DNA from: Diabrotica undecimpunctata
Taxonomy: Eukaryota; Arthropoda; Insecta; Coleoptera; Chrysomelidae
Assembly: GCF_040954645.1 (NCBI RefSeq)
Contig: NC_092805.1
Coordinates: 19,184,741 to 19,248,740 of the forward strand
DNA: 64,000 nucleotides
Reading direction: 5' to 3'
The position numbers were made by a program, and so were the translations under genes. The notes beneath the pieces are model-generated. The model saw nothing but the letters and a program-made list of their open reading frames with translations. It was not told where the DNA came from and made no database searches. Positions 53,349 through 61,924 of the stretch are shown here, piece by piece; position 1 is the first letter of the stretch, and each line of letters begins with the position of its first letter.

Positions 53349-53370
53349 TTCCCATTTAAATAGTAATTAG
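53337..53370 (-). repeat. 34-bp inverted repeat, right copy
   Basis: Exact reverse complement of 50155-50188; overlaps the palindrome's right arm by 12 bp. Confidence 0.92.
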
Positions 53371-53799
53371 TTTAACATGTCACAAGAAAATAGCTTCAGA
53401 ACAATAATAACGTGGCTATTTTGCCAATGGGTATATTATCTAATCAAATATTTTAGTTTTATGTCGAAAACGTTTTTCAGAAATGTTGCACCAGTTTTTA
53501 ATGTTAATATTATGTCTTCAAAAATGATTTAAGGTAAAAATTTTTTAAAATAACTATTAAAAACGGTCAAGGTGTGCCCGAAATAGACTAACTGTAAATA
53601 TGGCTATTTTGTCAAGTTAAGAAATTCTGCAGAGCACTGGCAATACATTTCAAGGTTACTTATGTTTTTGTTTCAGGAGATAGATCTTAATGATGATATA
53701 ACCAAAAATAATGACAATAAAATTTACATAACTTGTTAAAATTTAAAAAAATTTAAATTTAAATAAATAATAACACAACTTTTAATAGTAAGAGGAGTA
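53371..53799. other. Nothing recognised
   Basis: AT-rich spacer. Confidence 0.5.
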
Positions 53800-54535
53800 A
53801 GTAGAGTAAATACAACTGGCAACCAATTTGGACTGACGATCAATAGAAAGAAAACTAAATTTATGGTGATCAGTAAAAAGAACATTCAACATATCGACCT
53901 GAATAATGAAGCCGAACATATTGAAAGAGTACACCGATTTAAATATCTGGGATATACAGTAAATGATAAGTGGGACCCAGACGTAGAGATTAAGATCCGA
54001 ATTGAAATAGCAAGATCCAAATTCATCAAAATGAGAAAGCTCTTAAGCAACCGCCACCTAAGCGTTAACCTCCGATGGCGCGCATCAAAATGCTACGTAC
54101 TCTCTACGCTACTTTACGGAGTTGAAGGGTGGACGTTAACAGCAGCAACTATAAAGAAGTTAGCGGCTCTAGAAATGTGGCTGTATCGACGCATACTGAG
54201 AATACCTTGGACAGAGTGACCAACACAGAGGTATTAAGACGAATGGGTAAAGAGGTGGAATTGTTAACAACTGTTAAAAGGAGGAAAGCGTCATACCTGG
54301 GCCATGTGTTCCGTAATGATAAGTACAGTCTGCTACAGCTTATCGTGGAAGGCAAGATTGAAGGTAGAAGAGGTTTGGGCAGAAAGAAGAAATCCTTGCT
54401 GAGAAACTTGAAAGAATGGTTTCAAATACCAGAAGCTGCGAACATAATACATGCGGCACAAAACAGAGAAACCTATCGTTTGGTGGTCGCCAACCTTCGG
54501 TAGAAGACGGCACATAAAGAAGAAGAATAACAACT
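53800..54535 (+). pseudogene. Group 1 LINE, 5'-truncated
   Basis: NQFGLTINRKKTKFMVISKK N, HRFKYLGYTVNDKWDPDVEI, LLSNRHLSVNLRWRASKCYV, LLYGVEGWTLTAATIKKLAA and LYRRILRIPWTE end at a one-base frameshift near 54215. The next frame runs RVTNTEVLRRMGKEVELL, YLGHVFRNDKYSLLQLIVEG, GRRGLGRKKKSLLRNLKEWF and VVANLR, then a GACGGCACATAAAGAAGAAG tail. The RT palm is missing. Only one frame break is seen in about 230 codons. Confidence 0.92.
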
Positions 54536-55442
54536 AAATAAAGTTAAATATTGTGTATATATTAGACCAGAGCGGATATATTTTGAGGTGGATGTGAGTG
54601 GTAGCATTCGGATTTTTGCAGAAATAGTTAGGTGATAACTTTAGTAATAATAATTGACTTATCCTTCCTTTCAAATAGGTTGGGAGCATTAATAAAAAGA
54701 TTAAAATATTTAAAAATTACTAAAAACATCGATTTTTTTTTTACTTTCCTTGCTTAAAACTTTAAACCAATTCATTTTGGAGCAACGTTGCGAGCAAATA
54801 AAATAGCGACAATTAAATTTTTTATAAGACACGGCTGGTTAATGATGGTTTAATTTATAACCATTGCTGCAAAATAGCAATATATACAAAAAAGGGGGAA
54901 ACAAGCCTTTTCTTATTTAATATTTTTCAACCACTTATATTGCACTTAAGAACCTCATAATTCGTCTGGAAAATCTTTATAACATAATAAAATAGCGCAC
55001 CAAACTTCAATAAAATCGATTTAATAGATTTCGCATAAAAATTTTGTAATCTAAATTTAAAAAAAAAAATATTTAAAATAAAAATTGTAGCTGAGATAGC
55101 TTTGAACAAAAATGTTTATTAGCACTTCTTGTGTAAAATAAACCGTTCTCTCAAAAATCTCGGTTAAAGCGACGCGGCTACGCGTGCGAAATCAATTTTA
55201 AATCAAATTTGTATCAATTCGACGGTAAAAATTGGATATCTTTTGATCGACAAAAATTAAAAAGTGTTTCAATGGTGAAGAGTGCAGCTTTCTTATACGA
55301 TTTTTGTGTTTTGTCACAATTAAAGTTAGTTTCTATAAACGTTCAAGATTTTTGCCATTTTTTGCGATTTTCGTGAGATCATTAAACACTTTTCCATTAA
55401 CCAATCACTATGAAATTTTTATTGTTAAAACTAAGTATTTTT
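54536..55442. other. Nothing recognised
   Basis: AT-rich elongase intron sequence. Confidence 0.5.
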
Positions 55443-55690
55443 CCTGAGATTGCTAAACAAACTGCTTGAACAACAGCAGTTTCCAACACTATTAAGGTAC
55501 GCTAAGGTTGTCCTTATCCCGAAAGGAAGAGGTCAAGAGGAAGGTGTGAGATTTCAACCAATTTGCCTTCTTAGTTAGGTAGCTAAATTATACGAACAGT
55601 TTGTGAAAGACCGTCTTGAGCGAGAGCTGGAAAAAATTATGTCCAGACTAGAGAATTGGGCGTTAGTGAGTACCTGGTTAACGTAATTGA
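55443..55690 (+). pseudogene. R1-like RT finger fragment
   Basis: LLNKLLEQQQFPTLLRYAKV VLIPKGRGQEEGVRFQPICL LS, one stop, then VAKLYEQFVKDRLERELEKI. This matches the WK.A.LVLIPKPG...YRPICLL...GKL.E..V..RLE pattern of R1-type RTs. The rest of that element may be the C-terminal piece at 56150-56800, with a group 2 LINE end lying between. Confidence 0.7.
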
Positions 55691-55744
55691 TAGATATTTT
55701 ACTGACTTGTAAGTGCTTACCAATAGTGCTTGCCAATAAGTGCT

Positions 55745-56113
55745 ATTATGGCTTGAGGAAAAATATGGCCCCAAAACTACCCAGAAAAATTAAAGTTTGA
55801 GTTATATAGAAGTTTTGGGGAACATGAAGTTGTAAATTGTATTCAATTAGCACGCCTTCGATATATAGGACGTGTATTTAAGCGAGATAAAGATGCAACA
55901 ATCAAAAAAATTTTCGACCGAAGAGGACTAGTGGGAAGACGAGCCAGAGGAAGACCAAAACTTAAGTATCAAGATAACATAGAGGATGATGTTATAAAAT
56001 CCATCGGAGTTAAAGCATGGAGAAGAGTTGACAGAGACAGGGGCGAATGGAAGATTGTTCTGAAGAAGGCTTTGGCTCATAACGAGCTGTAATGCCACTG
56101 ATGATGATGATCT
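55745..56113 (+). pseudogene. Group 2-like LINE 3' end
   Basis: YRSFGEHEVVNCIQLARLRY IGRVFKRDKDATIKKIFDRR, GLVGRRARGRPKLKYQDNIE, then SIGVKAWRRVDRDRGEWKIV LKKALAHNEL and a stop, followed by a CACTGATGATGATGAT tail. About 115 codons are open to the natural end, so this is a strongly 5'-truncated but otherwise clean insertion. Confidence 0.88.
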
Positions 56114-56149
56114 CGGAGTCTGCTTGTCGGAAGGACTGATGTTCTGATG

Positions 56150-56800
56150 TTCGGAGTACACATCTAAAAGGCGGTAGAGAAGGCGATTTGAAATCTGGAA
56201 CATCTGGAATGCCAAACATTGGAGGCCCAGGTAGCACCAAAAGAAGGCTGTTAAATGGAGTGTTCCATTCGGTGGTAACCTACGCTGCCTCCGTGTGATG
56301 TAGCGCATTGAGCAACTGCAAAATACGCCAAGCCGATGGAGACTCCGCAAAGGCAAATGCTCCTCAGGGTAGGTATCTAGAGCATACAGGACGGTTTCAA
56401 ATGAGGCTCTGTATGTCATTGGAGCGGTGATACCGATCGTTTTGTTGTGCAAAGAGCGAGCGCGGGTGTATGCGAGGAGGATGGATAGAAATATAGGTGA
56501 GGCTGAGAGAAAAAACGATAGTGGAGTGGCAGAGAGAACGGGCGAGTGATAGCGGAAAGGCAAGGTGGCCGAAGAAACTTATTCCCGATCTGAGGCCGTG
56601 GTGGGAATGTAAGTTCAGGAAACTAGACTACTTCGTGACGCAGTTTCTGATCGGACATGATAGTTTTGGCACCTTCATAAATAGAATAGGCAAATCTGCC
56701 TCGGTAAACTGTACTTTTTGTGGGATACCGGACGCTTCCTACCACATTTTTAACTGCCTGAGATGGGTAGACTTCGGATACCATTGTCAATAATAATAGG
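56150..56800 (+). pseudogene. R1-like LINE C-terminus
   Basis: Shifting frames: RAYRTVSNEALYVIGAVIPI and KERARVYARRMDRNIGEAER, then IVEWQRERASDSGKARWPKK LIPDLRPWWECKFRKLDYFV, TQFLIGHDSFGTFINRIGKS and NCTFCGIPDASYHIFNCLRW. The last is the C-terminal TQFLSGHG.F..YL..FG....C..C......H.FF.C segment of R1-type elements. It is dispersed rather than in rDNA. Confidence 0.85.
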
Positions 56801-57292
56801 TCAATTATTATTACTGAACTTATTACCTAACTATTTCTGCAAATGTCATTCTGTCATTTTTTCACAAATTCACCCTGGTCTATAGCAATCAATGGTGGCT
56901 AAGCCGCAATTGATTGTAGCATTTCGATTCCTGGAGTGAAAATGCATGTATCGTATACACTTTCAAAATCCTCCAATCAACATGCTTATTTGATGCGCAG
57001 CAAAATTACCGGAAATATTTTAGAAGAAGTAAACTCGACCTTTTACCTTCCGTACCACTATCACATAGACGAGTACCCGCATGTTTCAAGTCTTTTTCTT
57101 AAAATACTTTCTCTGTCTACTTTCTGATCGACGGGAAAAATGTCTAAAGTCTTGATGAATTGAGTGTTTTATGCGTTAAATGAATTATTTGTTGCGTATC
57201 TCCATGAATAATTGACAGAATGTAAAGAAGATAAGATACTATATCTATTTTATATGTAGATAAGATATTATATCTATAGATAAAATACTTAC
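56801..57292. other. Elongase intron sequence; contains a repeat motif
   Basis: Near 56894 GTGGCTAAGCCGCAATTGAT recalls the TAAGCCACAATT motif of the inverted repeats at 50155 and 53235. Otherwise nothing recognised. Confidence 0.45.
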
Positions 57293-57356
57293 CACTAACT
57301 TTATCCAGCACTGTTTGGTATCTATCAGCTACAATTTTTACCATGTCAGTCATATC
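57293..57356 (-). CDS. Elongase (ELO family) first coding exon
   Basis: Acceptor TTTTGTTGTAG|GAT, start codon at 57353, donor G|GTAAGT. It encodes MTDMVKIVADRYQTVLDKVS and the first base of the next codon, which with exon 2 gives KVS-DPRTTDW, the usual ELO N-terminus. The first Met is chosen because it lies 3 bp after a strong acceptor and gives the normal length before DPRT. A second Met is at position 4. The acceptor implies an upstream untranslated exon. Confidence 0.88.
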
Positions 57357-57685
57357 CTACAACAAAATGACATATAAATACATACAATTAAATAAAAGCC
57401 CATAATTAACAGCTGCTTGTATTTATCCGTTAAAATAATCTAACCGGAATGCCTAATTCCTATAATTAAAGTCTTATGGATTGGTCTCAATCTCGAAGGT
57501 ATAATTTTGTGGTATTAATCGATTATTTGTAGTAACTTGTCTTTACTTAATGCATTTGCAAGCAATTATACAATTTGTATTAGTATTTGTTGAAATTAAA
57601 TCTCTTTTAATTGATCTATATCTTAATCTGAATATAAAAGCTTATAAACTGTGTTAGAATTTTAAAGTGACGCAGTGAGGTCTAA
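57357..57685. other. Intron or upstream sequence, nothing recognised
   Basis: AT-rich. Confidence 0.5.
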
Positions 57686-57890
57686 AGCCGGCCAGTCACG
57701 ATACTGCGATGTCGTTCAAGTTTTATCGAATTTGACTAATTTACAATCATTTTGATCGTCTGTGACCGTGTATCCAACAAAATCGTTACAATTTTACCAC
57801 AGAGAAACTGGTTTCTATGATACAGTACTGCAGAATTGATATCATCGACGATTTTGTCGAACGACACCGCAGTATCGTGAGTGGCCGGCT
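57686..57890. mobile_element. 205-bp MITE with TAA target duplication
   Basis: The ends AGCCGGCCAGTCACGATACT and AGCCGGCCACTCACGATACT (the latter from the right end, reversed) continue as GCG(A/G)TGTCGTTC. The terminal inverted repeat is about 33 bp with two mismatches. TAA flanks both sides (57683-57685, 57891-57893), as in PIF/Harbinger-type elements. Non-coding. Confidence 0.85.
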
Positions 57891-58068
57891 TAAAAGTTGT
57901 TTACATACAGAATGGGCTATTAAAAACAATATATCCTGAAGATTTGCTAAAAATGCTGAAACAGGATAATTTTTTTCCAAAAGGGCATACATTTTAACAG
58001 ACCGGTGGTCAACACCGGCAAACACGTGGTGCAATGTCAGCGCGTATAAATTCTTTTATACAACTGAA

Positions 58069-58672
58069 AAAAACCAACAACTGATAGGTCGCCAAGATGT
58101 TGCGATGTTACAACGAGGTTACGTTGTTATGGAGTACCGTCCAGAGTTACGTAACGATATTACGATACGGAGTTTTATTTTATGTCTGTATCCACCTTTT
58201 AGAAGAAAAAATCCCATTATGGAATTTATCATATACCCGTAACAATGCAAGAAACTATGGAGGTGATTATGATATCGAAGACTAGAAAAGCAACTGGAAC
58301 AGACTAAATAAGTATGGCATTTTTAAAGGTTCTTGTTATACAGGAATTACGAAAATGTTGCAAATGGAAAATACCAACAACTTATGGATCGCTAAGATGT
58401 TACGATGTTACGATGTTACGATGAGGTTACGTTGTTGTGGAGTAACGTCCAGAGTTACGCGACGATATTACGATACGGAATTTTATTTCATATAACTATG
58501 TAGCCACCTTTTAGAAGAACAAACCCCATATGGAACTTACCATATACTCGTAATAATGCAAGAAACTATGGAGGCGATTATAATATCAAAGACTAGAAAG
58601 GTAACCGGAATAGACTAAATAAATATGGCATTTCTAAGAGTTCTTGTTATACAAGAATTACGTAAATGTTGA
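58069..58672 (+). repeat. About 300-bp tandem duplication of LINE-linker-like sequence
   Basis: 58081 onward and 58384 onward share GATGTTACGATGTTAC, GTTACGTTGTT(A/G)TGGAGTA, ATATTACGATACGGA, CCACCTTTTAGAAGAA, AATGCAAGAAACTATGGAGG and GGCATTT...GTTCTTGTTATACA. The offset is about 300-308 bp. Each copy contains a LINE-linker-like KTRKATGTD-type reading, so this is probably a duplicated piece of a LINE. It abuts the group 1 LINE start at about 58665. Confidence 0.8.
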
Positions 58673-60765
58673 CATGACAACCCTGCAACATCCGGAAGTT
58701 AAAAAGCAAGTGGGGGAATATATTAACAACCAAGTTAAACAACTAAAAGAAGAAAATAACATCCAACGAGAAATCAATCAATTCGAAGAAATAATTAAGA
58801 AAACTAAACAAGATCTGCTAAAACCAAACAAAGAAACAAAGAAGAAATCTTGGATGACTCCAGAAATCCTTCACTTAATGGAACGCAGAAGGTTAATTAA
58901 AGGAAATAAAGATGAATATAAAAAAATGCAGGCTTACATCAAAAGAAAAATAAGAGAAGCTAAAGAAAAAGAAGCTGTAGAGAAATGTAAAGAAATAGAA
59001 AGACTACAAGCCAAGCATGACAATTTTAATGTATACAAAAAGGTAAATGAAATAACGGGTACTTTTAAAAAGCGAACACAAATGAAACTCATACACACCA
59101 ATGGAAAATTAATCATTGACACCCAAGAGATGAAAGACAAATGGAGAATATATTTGGAGACACTTTTTCAAGATCAAAGAACGGATTATAGGCATCCATT
59201 TTCAGAGAGGATGACGGGACCGGACATACTTAAATCCGAGATAGAAGAAGCAATAAAATGGATGAAAAGCAGGAAAGCTGTAGGGCGTAGGGCCTGATAA
59301 TATCGAAGCTGAATTTTCAAAACTCTTGGAGGAAGAAGGAATAAATTGGATCACGGCTGTCTTCAATAAAATATACTTACAATACAGGAATCATCCCTGA
59401 TAAATGGCTAGAATCAGAATTCATAGCGATACCTAAAAAACAGGGGGCTAAAAAGTGCGAAGAATATCGAACAATCAGCCTAATGAGCCACATGTTGAAA
59501 CTGTTTCTTAGAGTCATCCATGGAAGAATTTATAAGAAGTGCGAGGAACAAATATCGGACAGACAGTTCGGCTTCATTAACGCAGTGGGTACCGGAGAGG
59601 CACTTTTTCGGAGTACAGGTACTGATTCAAAGATGCAGGGAAGTTAACTGCGACGTATACGCGTGCTTGATCGACTATGAAAAGGCATTTGACAGAGTTC
59701 AACATCAAAAGATGATAAACATTTTAAAAGAAGCAGACCTGGATGACAAAGACCTCAGAATAATTTCAGAACTATACTGGAATCAGACCGCATACATGAA
59801 AATTAACGGAGAAGAAACAGATCACATAAAAATACTACGTGGAGTTGTGGACAGGGATGTATCCTATCGCCGTTGATATTTACTATGTACTCAGAGAAAA
59901 TTTTTAACGAGGCTCTTTACGGAATAGACGAGGACATCCTTCTAAATGGTGAAAGAGTAAACAATGTTAGATATGCCGACGACACCATGGTGATAGCAGA
60001 TAGTTTAGAGGGACTTCAGAGGCTAATGGACAGAATAAACGAGTACAGTCAACAGTACGGACTAAACATTAATACCCACAAAACGAAACAAATGATTATC
60101 AGCAAGGAGAATATAAATGGGGCTCATCTATACATTAATGGGACGCAGATAGAGCGAGTAAAACAGTATTGCTACCTGGGAACTATTATAAACGAACAGT
60201 GGAGCAATGTACAGGAAATAAAGTGCCGCATAGGAAAGGCAAGAACGGTCTTTAACAAAATGAGCGCCATCTTCAAAAGTCACAACATATCCCTAGATAC
60301 AAAAATGAGACATTTGAGATGCTATGTTTTCTCTGTGTTGTACGGGGCGGAGGCATGGACGCTTACAGACACCACTATTAAAAAACTTGAAGCATTTGAG
60401 ATGTGGCTTTATAGAAGAATGCTGAGAATATCATGGACAGCAAGGATCACGAACAAGGAAGTTCTAAGAAAAAATGAAGAAGGAACCAGGGATTGTGTTT
60501 ACGATCAAACGCATAAAATTGCAATATCTGGGACACGTTATGAGAAATCAGCACCGTTACTCCCTTCTGCAGTCTATATTGCAAGGTAAAGTCAAAGGTA
60601 AGCGAGGACCCGGTAGAAGGAGAATATCATGGCTGCGGAATTTAAGAACATTGTTTAAGAAAACCTCAACGGAGCTGTTTCGAGCCGCAGCGAGCAAGGT
60701 CATTATTGCCAATATGATTTCCAACATCCGAAACAGATAGGAACCAGAAGAAGAAGAAGAAGAAC
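58665..60765 (+). pseudogene. Group 1 LINE: linker, RT, C-terminus
   Basis: Linker 58644-59297 is open (KKKSWMTPEILHLMERRRLI, WRIYLETLFQDQR, PDILKSEIEEAIKWMKSRKA), then a frameshift at GPD. RT pieces follow (59520-59876): RCREVNCDVYACLIDYEKAF DRVQHQKM and ILRGVVDRD, frameshifted in the GVRQGC box. From 59873 come TMYSEKIFNEALYGID, NVRYADDTMVIADS (YADD intact), YCYLGTIINEQWSNVQE, VLYGAEAWTLTDTT and YRRMLRISWTARITNKEVL, a frameshift near 60470, then YLGHVMRNQHRYSLLQSILQ, GKRGPGRRRISWLRNLRTLF and MISNIRNR with a GAAGAAGAAGAAGAA tail. No endonuclease. A partner of the same family lies inverted at 61925. Confidence 0.93.
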
Positions 60766-61924
60766 AATATCAATAATAACTGGTAAAATTTTAGTTTATA
60801 ACAAAAAATAAATATAACTATTAATATTACAGAAATATTAAGAATAAATAATATATAGTGTATGTATTCGTTTGAATGCAAAGAAGTTTTGTTTTGTAGA
60901 ATTTAAGTCTTATGAAACATCACGTCTCAAATGTACGATATAATAAATATATAAACATTTGAATTTTACTACTGAGTCCAGGCGTACCCAGAGACAATAC
61001 AAAGGTTAAGGCGTTCCATATTTAAAACTCATTCTGTACATTTATATATTATAACTAATATAGCACCACCAATATTACTTAGCTGGTTCCGTTTACTGAT
61101 GGACATAATATCTTACTGAATTTTTTCTATTTTTTATTTTATTTTATGTTTACTGTTACCAGTTTATTATTATTCATATTATATCACATTATGATAATTG
61201 TTTTTTAGAGTATACTCTCAAAGTCAAAAAGCATCTAAATCTTTTAACACCCGCAGGGAAAAAAGAATACTAGAACTAATTTCCATTTTGTGTTAAATTA
61301 TTGACTTTTAATATATTTATAAAAGTAAGCAGTTATATTTTAGTATCTGAGAGGAACCACAATGCAGAAGAATTTGATTGCAATAATCGTGTACTGCTCC
61401 GGCTACTTGTTGGGTAACTAATTGACCTACTTTTACACAAATGAATAGTAGTAGTAAATGTGGTATCATGGCTTCGGAAGTAGAGATTTTTTATATTGGT
61501 AATCGATTGAAATAAAATCAATTGGGTTAGTATGGGCGGGGCGATACGAAAGCTTAAACAACAGAATGCATATTATATTTATAACTACACAACTAAAAAA
61601 ATAATAAAAATACTCTCATGGTAAAAATATTCCACATTTTTCGTCTTGAAAATTCTTATTTAGGGATTTAAATATTATTAACAATATATGGAATTTATAC
61701 GTGTGTGTTTAATCTGTTTTTGAACTTGTGTGGTTATTATCGCCACTTGGTATTACAAAGATTTTTTTTGCATTTTTAAATACATATATAAATTTAATCG
61801 CTTATTGTATAAAGGAAATAAGTCCACATCAGTACGAATTTAAAGTGAGATATACATTTTGTTAAACCAAAGTCGACGACGAGGATCAATGAGTCTATAA
61901 GAGAAATTTGTATCTCTCACCATA
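60766..61924. other. Nothing recognised
   Basis: AT-rich spacer between two inverted group 1 LINEs. Confidence 0.5.

Larger units (their letters stand above)
14893..57356 (-). other. Host gene locus: ELO-family very-long-chain fatty acid elongase (5' part)
   Basis: Four minus-strand exons with canonical splice sites join without frame breaks into about 165 residues. Their order matches the N-terminal two thirds of ELO elongases, endoplasmic-reticulum membrane enzymes that condense malonyl-CoA with acyl-CoA. Exon phases are consistent: exon 1 ends in phase 1, exons 2 and 3 in phase 0, exon 4 in phase 1. Introns measure 9925, 29879 and 2161 bp and are largely filled with the transposable elements described here. 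I could not find the following exon(s), which should hold the later membrane segments and the C-terminus. They are probably beyond position 1. A splice acceptor just before the start codon implies at least one upstream untranslated exon. Which ELO paralogue this is cannot be told. Confidence 0.85.

Noticed and set aside
55928..56563. 211-codon minus-strand frame
   Set aside because: It is antisense to two LINE C-termini that read well on the plus strand.
57144..57353. 69-codon minus-strand frame taken as a complete small protein
   Set aside because: A consensus donor after 20 codons and continuity with exon 2 show that the rest is intron.
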